This document shows positions 1 through 7,821 of a stretch of DNA of 28,135 bases, piece after piece. The notes under the pieces were generated by a model. It made no database searches and was not told the DNA's origin. It saw only the letters and a list, made by a program, of their open reading frames with translations. The translations under genes and the position numbers were made by a program. Each line of letters starts with the position of its first letter. Position 1 is the stretch's first letter. This DNA is from CALEUX01 sp037439945 (lineage in GTDB: Bacteria > Bacteroidota > Bacteroidia > Bacteroidales > Marinilabiliaceae), in contig JBBIVA010000039.1 of assembly GCA_037439945.1 (NCBI GenBank), forward strand, positions 1-28,135, in the 5' to 3' direction.

Positions 1-281
1 AACAGCCCGGAAAACAAGAAGTTTGGAAGGTTAGTAGTTTTTTCAAAAATAAAAAGGGTGTTAATTGCTTAACCCCATCCGCAAAAATAATTTGCAATTA
101 GAAATCAATTAAAGAAAAAAAATTAATTCCGGATAAAAATTAATTTTCTTTTGGGCTATTAAACAACAAATTGTTTAACTAAAAATAACAGGTTCTATTG
201 ATTCAATTAATAAACTAGCGGTTAAAGGTTATTATTGGTTTTAAAAATTCTTCTGTTATGGTTTACATAAATATTTGAAAA

Positions 282-533
282 ATGAAAATATCAAGTCACA
301 TTTCGTTTTGGATCTTTATTGCCATGAGCATAATACTGGTGATATTCTCAGTACAAAATTCAGGACCAATTGAGGTTGACTTTATTTTTACAAAAGCCGA
401 AGTTTCGCTTGCCATACTTTTAATGGTTACTTTTACAGCCGGATTAATTGCAGGTGCGCTTTATGCGTATGTTAAACTATCGAATAAACAAAAAAAGCAA
501 CAAATTAACGAAATCAAGACATCAAAAGGTTAG
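282..533 (+). CDS. LapA-domain (DUF1049-like) small membrane protein
   Basis: An 83-residue protein with two hydrophobic segments, at about residues 8-24 and 41-63, joined by a short polar loop containing the SVQNSGPIEVDF stretch. It ends in a lysine-rich cytoplasmic tail. This layout and the VQN-x-x-x-V-x-F pattern after the first helix are typical of the LapA/DUF1049 family. In Escherichia coli LapA works with LapB in control of lipopolysaccharide synthesis, but most family members have no assigned role. The stop lies 36 bases before the next gene on the same strand, so the two may be co-transcribed. The family call is good; any role in envelope control is inferred from the family only. Confidence 0.75.
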   Translation: MKISSHISFWIFIAMSIILVIFSVQNSGPIEVDFIFTKAEVSLAILLMVTFTAGLIAGALYAYVKLSNKQKKQQINEIKTSKG

Positions 534-569
534 TAAAACCAAAACCAAATAAACAAATAAAGAATTAAA

Positions 570-1205
570 GTGATTTTAGATTCGGCTATTTTTCCCCCTG
601 TAAGTTATTTTGCCCTATTAGAAAATTTTAATAACGCATTAATTGAGTGCAATAGCAACTATGAAAGGCAAAGCTACCGTAACCGGTACATAATTGCCGG
701 TGCAAATGGTGAATTAAGTTTACCTATCCCCGTAATTAAACCAAATGGAAGTAAGACCAAAATGAAGGATGTATTGGTTTCATACGATACTCCGTGGAAT
801 AGTATTCATTGGAAATCAATAGTATCAGCTTATAACTCATCACCCTTTTTTCAATATTACAACATCGAAATCGAAAATATTTTCAATAAAAAATGGAAAT
901 ACCTTATTGATTTAAATCTTGAATCTGTGAATACAATTTCTGAAAATCTGGGTTTGCATATTAATTTATCATTAACCGAAGAATTCCGGCCCAATGGTGA
1001 GTATAGCGATGACTTTCGTGGCGTAATACACCCAAAAAGAGATAGTTTGGCAGATCACATTTTTACCCATCGTCCATATCGCCAGGTTTTTGACCAGAAA
1101 AATGGGTTTATCCAAAACCTAAGCATTTTAGACTTATTATTTAATAAAGGCCCTGGATCGGTCCTGGTACTTAAAAATTCTATAAACATCAGAAAAAAAC
1201 AATAA
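570..1205 (+). CDS. WbqC-like family protein
   Basis: A 211-residue protein read from a GTG start. The opening residues (ILDSAIFPPVSYFALL) match the usual beginning of the WbqC-like family, so GTG fits better than any later ATG. The region near residues 65-90, with a lysine-rich stretch followed by DTPWNSIHWKS, is also family-typical. The length is usual for the family. WbqC was named from an O-antigen cluster, but its biochemical activity is unknown, and Bacteroidota commonly carry one copy outside sugar clusters. It is convergent with the Nudix gene; only 21 bases separate the two stops and they hold part of an inverted repeat. The family assignment is firm; function is unknown. Confidence 0.8.
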   Translation: MILDSAIFPPVSYFALLENFNNALIECNSNYERQSYRNRYIIAGANGELSLPIPVIKPNGSKTKMKDVLVSYDTPWNSIHWKSIVSAYNSSPFFQYYNIEIENIFNKKWKYLIDLNLESVNTISENLGLHINLSLTEEFRPNGEYSDDFRGVIHPKRDSLADHIFTHRPYRQVFDQKNGFIQNLSILDLLFNKGPGSVLVLKNSINIRKKQ

Positions 1206-1210
1206 ACACA

Positions 1211-1241
1211 GCAAATTTTTCCATTGTTAAACCAAATTTGC
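1211..1241. terminator. AT-rich inverted repeat between convergent genes, possible two-way terminator
   Basis: GCAAATTT (1211-1218) is repeated as AAATTTGC (1234-1241), giving an 8-bp perfect stem with a 15-base loop. It sits between the converging WbqC-like and Nudix genes and overlaps the last codons of the latter. The left arm ends in a T run on the plus strand. The stem is weak and AT-rich, so the terminator reading is tentative. Confidence 0.3.
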
Positions 1242-1661
1242 CAGTTTAATATTTTCGGATAAAATTTCCAAATGGTCAAAAGCCAGCTGGGGCAAATTAT
1301 TAAGATCAAACCATTGGGCGCTTTCAGCATCATCGCCGGGTTTAAGAGTTAATAGTGATGGAACTACGGCTAAATAGGATATTGAAATTGTATGCCCACG
1401 GGGGTCGCGACCAGGCTTTCCAAAAACTCCCGATTGAATAAGGTCAAGGCTTTCAATTCCTGTTTCTTCTTTTAGCTCGCGTTTTGCAGTATCGTAAACA
1501 TCTTCATTTTCATCAACAAATCCGCCCGGAAGAGCCCACATTCCCTTAAATGGCCCCTGGGCTCTTTTAATAAGCAAAACTCTTGCACTTTTCTTTTCTC
1601 CTGTAAAAATTACCAAATCGGTTGTAACTGCCGGCCTTGGATATTCATAACAATAAGCCAT
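1227..1661 (-). CDS. Nudix hydrolase
   Basis: A 144-residue single-domain Nudix protein. The complete Nudix box lies at residues 47-69: Gly47, then Glu53, Arg61-Glu62, Glu65-Glu66 and Gly68, matching GX5EX7REUXEEXGU, which binds the catalytic metal. A GKPGRDPRGH stretch at about 81-90 followed by a hydrophobic strand resembles the ADP-ribose pyrophosphatase-like branch that is often fused to a regulator (NrtR). Here there is no C-terminal DNA-binding extension, so an enzyme is more likely than a repressor. Substrate is not visible; ADP-ribose, NADH or another nucleoside diphosphate derivative are all possible. The stop of the NlpC/P60 gene lies 9 bases before its start, so the two are probably one transcript. 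Confidence 0.85.
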   Translation of the reverse strand: MAYCYEYPRPAVTTDLVIFTGEKKSARVLLIKRAQGPFKGMWALPGGFVDENEDVYDTAKRELKEETGIESLDLIQSGVFGKPGRDPRGHTISISYLAVVPSLLTLKPGDDAESAQWFDLNNLPQLAFDHLEILSENIKLANLV

Positions 1662-1670
1662 ATATTCGCG

Positions 1671-2444
1671 CTAATCAATTATTCTTTTAATCACCCTTAA
1701 ATGGTGTGTATATTTTTGAAGTGAATGATTAAAAATTCCCTGGTGGTCCAGATAGTCCATTCGAACCTCACCACTGGCATGAATAATACGTCCCTGCCCT
1801 AAACACAATCCTACATGAGTAATTTCACCCTCGGCATTATCAAAAAAAGCTAAGTCTCCGGCCCGTGCTTCTTCAACAAAACTCACCATTTTCCCATGTT
1901 CAATTTGCTGAGAAGCGTTGCGGGGAATCTTATGTCCCATTATTTTAAAAACAATTTGTGTAAATCCGGAGCAGTCGATCCCAAAAAAACTTCTACCACC
2001 CCATAAATATGGAGCATTTAAAAAACCTTTTGCTATTTCTTCAAAATCAACTTTCCGTTCATTTAAGGCTCCCTGTATATAAAACTCCCTTTTGCCTATT
2101 ACAAAACTATTTCTGTCGTCACCGTTAAAAACAATGCGGCTTCCACCTGAAATTATCTGAACCGATTTATCGGGTTCACGAATTAACCTTATAAACGGAA
2201 CCGGAACAACCAGCCCTTGTTTGGTAAGCCATTGGCTAATTTCCCTGTCACCTGCCTGAATAACAAGTTTTTCATCGATCCAGCCTTCATAACCATCAAA
2301 CTCCGTAATTACTTTACACCAACCTGTAACCTGCTCTTGCACATAAAATACTTCTCCGAACAAAATCTGGGTCTCCAACGATGATTTTTCCGATGGTTCT
2401 GCTCTTAATGCTATTGCCCCAAAATGTGAAATGGCTCCAACCAT
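1671..2444 (-). CDS. C40-family NlpC/P60 peptidase with SH3-like N-terminal domains
   Basis: A 257-residue protein. Residues 1-120 hold two SH3-like beta domains, the first containing ALRAEPSEKSSLETQILFGE. The C-terminal half is an NlpC/P60 papain-like domain. The catalytic cysteine is Cys158 in GIDCSGF, the histidine is His210 in ITHVGL, and the third polar residue is probably His222 in IIHASG. This matches YkfC-type gamma-D-glutamyl-diamino-acid peptidases that cut murein peptides. There is no signal peptide at the chosen start, so it would act on recycled cell-wall peptides in the cytoplasm unless the true start lies elsewhere; no upstream in-frame secretion signal is visible. It probably shares a transcript with the Nudix gene 9 bases downstream. 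Confidence 0.85.
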   Translation of the reverse strand: MVGAISHFGAIALRAEPSEKSSLETQILFGEVFYVQEQVTGWCKVITEFDGYEGWIDEKLVIQAGDREISQWLTKQGLVVPVPFIRLIREPDKSVQIISGGSRIVFNGDDRNSFVIGKREFYIQGALNERKVDFEEIAKGFLNAPYLWGGRSFFGIDCSGFTQIVFKIMGHKIPRNASQQIEHGKMVSFVEEARAGDLAFFDNAEGEITHVGLCLGQGRIIHASGEVRMDYLDHQGIFNHSLQKYTHHLRVIKRIID

Positions 2445-2758
2445 ATTGGTATTTGGTTAAAAATTTATATTTCAGATGTTAAGATTAATCACTTTAAATT
2501 AATTCAATACCTTTTGTTATTTGTAAAGAAACTTATCCGTTAACGCGTTCCAGTTACCCTTTATTTGAAAATATTTAAATATTGCATGAAATTAAGCTTT
2601 TAATTAAACAACCAAATGTTAAAAAAACTGTTTTGCTAAAAATCAATATACATATTTCTACGGAAATATTATGCCTTAAGGTATACTGATTATTTATAAA
2701 ACTTAATATATAAACGATTTTTATTGATAATTTTAGCAAAAAATAGTTTTACTTCACC
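2445..2758. promoter_or_regulatory. Divergent spacer with clustered inverted repeats, upstream of pgpH
   Basis: This 314-base AT-rich spacer separates the divergent NlpC/P60 and pgpH-like genes and must hold both promoters. Its right half is unusually structured. TTTTGCTAAAAATCAAT (2631-2647) recurs inverted as ATTGATAATTTTAGCAAAA (2723-2741), with two mismatched bases inserted. Between the arms lie a 7-bp hairpin (2652-2658/2663-2669, loop TACG) and an adjoining 16-base near-palindrome centred on CCTTAAGG (2670-2685). TAATTTTA (2728-2735) in the right arm resembles a Bacteroidota -7 box (TAnnTTTG). On the minus strand the left arm is followed by a run of seven T. I see no coding sequence here. 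Confidence 0.45.
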
Positions 2759-4891
2759 ATGATTGAGACATTAAATAAATATTCCAAGGCAATTAACCGG
2801 ATTCTCTTGTTTTTAGGGGCAATTTTCCTTGTTATATATATTTTTCCCAGACAGGGAAAATTCAGATTTGAATATGAACACGGAAAACCATGGCGACATG
2901 AAACATTAATTGCCCCTTTTGATTTTTCAATACACAAAAGTCAGGCCGAATTGAAAAGTGAACGCGAAAACCTGATGGTAAACTTCAGGCCCTATTTTCG
3001 CCTTGACACATTAAAAGGTACCGAGATTACGGAAAAATTTACAAACGAATTTATTTTACACAGATCCGAATATTTAGATAAATTTCCGTTTTTAAGGAAT
3101 GTAAACAACGAAAATCAAACATTTTCGCTATTCAGGGGAATTAGCAATCAAACAGTTGCAGTGCTTGAACAAATTTATAAACAGGGTTTGATATCGCTGC
3201 CCGAGGATATGTCAAAACTTCCGCCATCATCTGTCATTATGGTGGCAAAAGGCAATTTTGCCGAACCCTACGAAATTGCTGAATTTTTAAATTATCAATC
3301 TGCATATAAGCTTATTGCTTCAAGAATTTACCAATATGTTCAGGACCGCACTCCGGTTATCCAATCTGAAATAGATAATTTCGTTAGTGAAATGGGATTA
3401 AACAGGTATCTATCGGCCAATGTTATTTATGAACCCGATCGCACCGAACAGGAACGCCAGGTATTATTGCGTGATATAAGCCTTTCAAGCGGAATAGTTA
3501 TTTCAGGCCAGAGGATAATTGACCGTGGAGAGATAATAGATGAACAAACAGCTAAAATTCTGGATTCTCTGCGCATGGAGTACGAAAACAGCCTGGGCCG
3601 GGGAAATAGCCGTTTTTTTATAATGTTTGGACAAATTGTGATCGTTGGGTTGCTGTTTCTTTTGATTTTACTTTTCCTCTATTTTTTTCGTAAAGATGTT
3701 TATAACAATCTTTTATCGGTAATTTTCCTTTTGGGAATGGTTATATCAATGGTTATTCTTGCCCGTTTATCACGGTACGAATTTTTTCCCATCTATATAA
3801 TACCATTTGCAATCCTACCAATAATTATCAGGATATTTTTTGACTCACGAACAGCCTTTTTTCTACATGTTGTTACAATATTATTATCGGCATTTTTTTC
3901 AACCAATAGTTTTGAATTTGTTATAATGCAGGTACCCCCGGGCTTAACAGCCATGTTCAGTTTATTCAAAATGGTTAGGAGGGCGCAGCTTGTAAGGGCA
4001 GCCATATTAATTATTATAACATATTCGTTGTTTTATAGTGGTCTTGCATTATGGCAGGAAGGCGATATTTCAGGGATTAACTATCAAAGGTATGGATGGT
4101 TTATTGTAAGCGGTGGCTTTTTACTCCTGGTTTATCCATTAATATGGGTATTTGAAAAACTTTTTGGATTTCTGTCGGATGTTACCCTGGTAGAACTTTC
4201 AGACACAAACCATCCGCTTTTAAGAAAACTGTCGGAGAATGCCCCTGGTACATTCCAGCACTCAATACAAGTTGGAAACCTTGCCCAGGAGGCTGTATAT
4301 AAAATTGGTGGGAATCCGCTTTTAGTGCGTGCCGGGGCAATGTACCATGATATAGGGAAAATGGCATCGCCACTTTATTTTACCGAAAACCAATCAGGAA
4401 CACTTAACCCTCACGATAAAATACCATTTGAAGAAAGCGCCCAGATAGTGATTCACCATATTGAATGTGGTATTAAAATGGCACAAAAAGAAAAAATACC
4501 AGAACAAATTATTGATTTCATAAGAACGCACCAGGGCACCATGAAGACCAGGTTTTTTTATAATTCATATATTAACCAGCATCCTAACGATAATCCGGAT
4601 GTAACTATGTTTTCATATCCCGGGCCAACCCCACACACAAAAGAAACTGCCGTTTTAATGATGGCCGATTCTGTTGAGGCAGCTTCCAAAAGTTTGAAAA
4701 CCTTCAGTAACGAAGAAATTGACAAGCTGGTTGAAACTATAATCGACAATCAGATTGAAGAAAACCAGCTAATTAACGCCCCAATAACTTTTAAGGAAAT
4801 TGCCGAAGTGAAAGATGTATTTAAGCGAAAGTTAAAGAGTATTTATCATGCCCGAATTGAATATCCCGGGCTTAAAAAGAGAAAAAAATAA
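2759..4891 (+). CDS. pgpH: 7TM-HD cyclic-di-AMP phosphodiesterase, PgpH/YqfF type
   Basis: A 710-residue protein with the order of the PgpH (7TM-HD) family. There is one N-terminal transmembrane helix (about 13-30), a long extracytoplasmic domain (31-283), about seven helices (285-470), and a cytoplasmic HD domain (about 495-690). The metal and catalytic residues expected in this HD class are present: His501 in FQHS, His530-Asp531 in MYHDIGKM, His566/567, His591 in RTHQG and Asp637 in MADSVE. Characterised PgpH enzymes hydrolyse c-di-AMP to pApA. The gene stands directly before the KtrA/KtrB-like pair, a classical c-di-AMP target system. Length and motifs look intact. The gene symbol rests on family similarity only. 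Confidence 0.88.
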   Translation: MIETLNKYSKAINRILLFLGAIFLVIYIFPRQGKFRFEYEHGKPWRHETLIAPFDFSIHKSQAELKSERENLMVNFRPYFRLDTLKGTEITEKFTNEFILHRSEYLDKFPFLRNVNNENQTFSLFRGISNQTVAVLEQIYKQGLISLPEDMSKLPPSSVIMVAKGNFAEPYEIAEFLNYQSAYKLIASRIYQYVQDRTPVIQSEIDNFVSEMGLNRYLSANVIYEPDRTEQERQVLLRDISLSSGIVISGQRIIDRGEIIDEQTAKILDSLRMEYENSLGRGNSRFFIMFGQIVIVGLLFLLILLFLYFFRKDVYNNLLSVIFLLGMVISMVILARLSRYEFFPIYIIPFAILPIIIRIFFDSRTAFFLHVVTILLSAFFSTNSFEFVIMQVPPGLTAMFSLFKMVRRAQLVRAAILIIITYSLFYSGLALWQEGDISGINYQRYGWFIVSGGFLLLVYPLIWVFEKLFGFLSDVTLVELSDTNHPLLRKLSENAPGTFQHSIQVGNLAQEAVYKIGGNPLLVRAGAMYHDIGKMASPLYFTENQSGTLNPHDKIPFEESAQIVIHHIECGIKMAQKEKIPEQIIDFIRTHQGTMKTRFFYNSYINQHPNDNPDVTMFSYPGPTPHTKETAVLMMADSVEAASKSLKTFSNEEIDKLVETIIDNQIEENQLINAPITFKEIAEVKDVFKRKLKSIYHARIEYPGLKKRKK

Positions 4892-4898
4892 TTTTTAC

Positions 4899-4933
4899 CG
4901 GAAATTTTAAGTTTTGGCCGGTGGTTTAGTATT
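4899..4933 (+). terminator. Weak inverted repeat after pgpH
   Basis: ACCGG and CCGGT flank an AT-rich loop just after the pgpH stop. The stem is only five base pairs, and no clear T tract follows. It might mark the transcript end or be chance. Confidence 0.15.
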
Positions 4934-5025
4934 TAGCATGCCTGTTAATAAAATTCAAAAAGATAATAAATACAAGGAAGTCACTGATTTGATTTTGAAA
5001 AAAATGAAAAATAACTTAACGCTAT

Positions 5026-5057
5026 TTGATAATAAAATGCAAAACTCAGTAACTTCG
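5026..5057 (+). promoter_or_regulatory. Candidate Bacteroidota-type promoter for ktrAB
   Basis: TTG at 5026-5028 and TAACTTCG at 5050-5057 are 21 bases apart. This matches the spacing of the Bacteroidota -33 (TTG/TTTG) and -7 (TAnnTTTG) elements with one mismatch in the -7 box. It lies 22 bases before the ktrA-like ATG, so the pair can be transcribed independently of pgpH. Confidence 0.45.
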
Positions 5058-5079
5058 CAGTGACCTACATTATATTTTT

Positions 5080-5769
5080 ATGCCGGATAAGAAGTTTGCT
5101 GTAATCGGACTTGGACTGTTCGGAACAGCCATAGCCAAAACACTTGCCCGCAGGGGAGTTGAAGTTTTGGCAATTGACCGCGATGAGCATATTGTTGAAG
5201 AAATTGCAGATAGTGTAGCAAATGCCGTTGCACTTGATTCAACTGATAAGAAAGCACTACTATCAGTTGATATTCAGGAGTTTGACGCGGTGGTTGTAGC
5301 AATTGGTGAAGACTTTGAGCAACTTTTGCTTACTACAACCCAGTTAATGGAATTGGGTGTTAAAAGAATTATGGCAAGGGCAAGAGGAAAAAACCAGCAG
5401 ATAATTCTTAATAAGATTGGTGTTGATGAGATTTTATCACCCGAAGATGAAGTTGGTGCGAATGTTGCAGAAAAACTTGTTGACCCAAGTATTGTTTCAT
5501 TCCTTGATTTACCCGATGATTACTGCATTATGGAAATTGAATGCCCTGATAAAGTAAAAGGGCGAAAACTTTCTGAGATTAAACTAAGGGAAAATTACGA
5601 ACTTAACCTGATAACTTTAAAAGTTGAAACAAACAATGATTCAGGTTTAAATAAAACCTATAAAATTGTGGGAATTCCAAATTCTGAAACAGTGCTAGCC
5701 TCCGAACACTACCTGGTGGTTTTTGGCAAACACGAAAACCTTGAACGTTTTATCCAAATAAATTTATAA
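5080..5769 (+). CDS. ktrA: RCK-domain K+ uptake regulatory subunit, KtrA/TrkA type
   Basis: A 229-residue cytoplasmic protein. Residues 1-125 form a Rossmann RCK_N domain with a GLGLFG nucleotide loop (10-15) and an acidic residue at the end of the second strand (Asp33), as expected for a nucleotide-binding KtrA-like subunit. Residues about 140-229 form the RCK_C domain, which binds c-di-AMP in some Gram-positive KtrA proteins. It would form the gating ring on the membrane subunit encoded next. Its stop codon is followed at once by the ATG of ktrB, a sign of translational coupling. Single RCK length (not the double-length E. coli TrkA) favours the Ktr type. Whether this RCK_C binds c-di-AMP is not shown by the sequence. 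Confidence 0.88.
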   Translation: MPDKKFAVIGLGLFGTAIAKTLARRGVEVLAIDRDEHIVEEIADSVANAVALDSTDKKALLSVDIQEFDAVVVAIGEDFEQLLLTTTQLMELGVKRIMARARGKNQQIILNKIGVDEILSPEDEVGANVAEKLVDPSIVSFLDLPDDYCIMEIECPDKVKGRKLSEIKLRENYELNLITLKVETNNDSGLNKTYKIVGIPNSETVLASEHYLVVFGKHENLERFIQINL

Positions 5770-7566
5770 ATGCTCCATAATTCCATCCGCGAGAAAATTA
5801 ATATGGCCCTTTATGACCATAAGAAGCAAATATTTGCGGTTATGGACTTTTTAACCCCACTTATTCTTTTTTCTGGTATTGCAGCACTGGTTTTTTCGTT
5901 CGGGTATTCACCTGAAATCCGAACCCTTTTGTTATTGTATAAGATTCACTTTTATATAGTTAATCTATTAATAATAAGGTATTTTTTACGAATTGTATTA
6001 AGCCTCCACCCACGAAAATTCATTAAAGACAATCCGTTGGAAAGCCTTATTTATGCAGTACTTTCTATCAACACGCTCATTAATATATTTTTGGGCCAAA
6101 CATTGTTTCAAATATTGTTTTCCGAGCCCTTTACCTATGATCATTATACCGTATTAAGATTTTTCTTTTTTATAATTCTGCTTTTCGAATTGGGTAGGGC
6201 AACCTATATTTTTAAGGTGGTCAAACTTAATCCTGCGGCATTATTGGCCTTTTCATTCATTCTTTTAATTGCTGTTGGAACCCTGCTACTCCGTATGCCC
6301 GAAATGACAGGCCCCATGCCAATATCATGGGTTGATGCACTATTTACTTCAACAAGTGCATGTTGCGTAACAGGGTTAACAGTTGTTGATACTGGCACCT
6401 ATTTTACATTTAAAGGGCAACTTGTAATCATGTTTTTATTTCTCTTTGGAGGATTAAACATTTTAACAATCGCAACTTTTATAGCGGGCTTTTACCATAG
6501 GGCCGATAGTTTACATGCTGCAGGTTTAATAAAAGGATTTCTAGATACCGAACAGGTTTCAAATTTGAAAGAGATTATCCGGAATGTAGTTATTTATGCT
6601 TTTGTTATACAAATTTGTGGTACTGCCCTATTATTTTTTACCTGGGATAACCAACTTGTTTTTAAAGATCTGCCCGATCGGTTATTCTATTCGGCATTTC
6701 ATGCAATTTCTGCATTTAATAATGCCGGGTTTTCACTTTTTACCGATGGGTTATTTAACCAGGCAGTAAAGTTCCAGTACATGGTGCAAATTGAAATTGC
6801 TTTGCTTATAATATTGGGAGGGCTTGGTTTTTTAGTTCTTCAGGATATTTTCGGGTCGCAAAACCGCCTTGACCGAAAACTTCATCCCTGGAGAAAATTT
6901 CAGGTTAATACAAGACTGGTTTTACTTATAACAACAATTCTGGTGCTTAGTGGGACCGGTTTGTTCCTGATTTTTGAATATAACAATTCCCTTTCCGGCC
7001 ACTCATTTTTGGGAAAAATAGTGGTTTCATTTTTTCAGTCGGTTACTTCACGCACTGCCGGATTTAACACAGTAGATATAAGCCATTTGCAAGGACCGTC
7101 AATACTGCTTATTATTGTGCTTATGTTTATTGGAGCATCGCCCGGATCAACCGGTGGAGGAATAAAAACAACAACTCTGGCTGTAGCTTTTAAAGCCGCA
7201 TGGGCAAATATAAGGGGGCTCGAACATGTTGAGTTTTACAAAAGAAACATTTCATGGAAATATGTTAATAAAACTTATGCGGTTTTATTTTCGGCTGTTG
7301 CATTTATTGTCGTTTTTTCGTTTCTGATAATTATTGCCGAACCCACCTTTTCATTAAAACAGCTTGTATTTGAAATTGTTTCGGCTTTCGGAACTGTTGG
7401 CCTATCGCTGGGTATTACTTCTGATTTATCAACATGGGGAAAAATTATAATAATTATATCAATGTTTGTTGGGCGTATTGGTTTTTTAACCCTGGGGCTG
7501 GCATTAACCCGAAAAATAATGTATACCAAATACAGGTTCCCGAATGTTAAATTAATGATTGGTTAG
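5770..7566 (+). CDS. ktrB: K+ channel/transporter membrane subunit, KtrB/TrkH superfamily, with N-terminal extension
   Basis: A 598-residue membrane protein. The superfamily core starts at about residue 155 and shows four pore repeats with the selectivity-filter glycines Gly202 (CCVTGL), Gly320 (NNAGFS), Gly431 (RTAGFN) and Gly544 (GTVGLS). A glycine-rich gating loop GASPGSTGGGIKTTT lies at 455-469. The first 150 residues add about four extra hydrophobic helices (near 28-46, 54-77, 92-117, 127-147), which ordinary KtrB proteins of about 450 residues lack. It starts immediately after the ktrA stop. The RCK partner gene shows that it is the ion-conducting half of a K+ uptake system. The ion preference (K+ alone or Na+-coupled) cannot be read. 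Confidence 0.88.
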   Translation: MLHNSIREKINMALYDHKKQIFAVMDFLTPLILFSGIAALVFSFGYSPEIRTLLLLYKIHFYIVNLLIIRYFLRIVLSLHPRKFIKDNPLESLIYAVLSINTLINIFLGQTLFQILFSEPFTYDHYTVLRFFFFIILLFELGRATYIFKVVKLNPAALLAFSFILLIAVGTLLLRMPEMTGPMPISWVDALFTSTSACCVTGLTVVDTGTYFTFKGQLVIMFLFLFGGLNILTIATFIAGFYHRADSLHAAGLIKGFLDTEQVSNLKEIIRNVVIYAFVIQICGTALLFFTWDNQLVFKDLPDRLFYSAFHAISAFNNAGFSLFTDGLFNQAVKFQYMVQIEIALLIILGGLGFLVLQDIFGSQNRLDRKLHPWRKFQVNTRLVLLITTILVLSGTGLFLIFEYNNSLSGHSFLGKIVVSFFQSVTSRTAGFNTVDISHLQGPSILLIIVLMFIGASPGSTGGGIKTTTLAVAFKAAWANIRGLEHVEFYKRNISWKYVNKTYAVLFSAVAFIVVFSFLIIIAEPTFSLKQLVFEIVSAFGTVGLSLGITSDLSTWGKIIIIISMFVGRIGFLTLGLALTRKIMYTKYRFPNVKLMIG

Positions 7567-7641
7567 GCTTAAACACCTATATTACCAGTTTTATTTTACT
7601 TCAAATAATAATTTTATCCTAAGAAATATCTCTTTAAAATA

Positions 7642-7679
7642 CCGGAAAACCGTGTCCGGAAAACTATATGGTAACATAT
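7642..7679 (+). terminator. Small paired hairpins after ktrB
   Basis: CCGGA/TCCGG (7642-7646/7655-7659) and ATATG/CATAT (7666-7670/7675-7679) form two adjacent five-base-pair stems in the 207-base gap after ktrB. No T tract follows. They may mark the end of the ktrAB transcript, but the evidence is weak. Confidence 0.2.
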
Positions 7680-7821
7680 GAACGGATTTTTGTTAACAAG
7701 TGTTTGTCCCGAAAAGGCGTAAGAGTGTTTTATAAACAACTTTTCGTAAATTATACTTCCTGTTTTTTGCCAAATGTATTACCTTGCTTTATCAGTTAAT
7801 ATATCAATAACAGCAGGTTAT

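Noticed and set aside
1..101. Short open frames at the left edge that could be the end of a plus-strand gene
   Set aside because: All three frames close within about 100 bases and none shows a recognisable motif, so no partial gene can be supported. The rest of 1-281 is AT-rich spacer.
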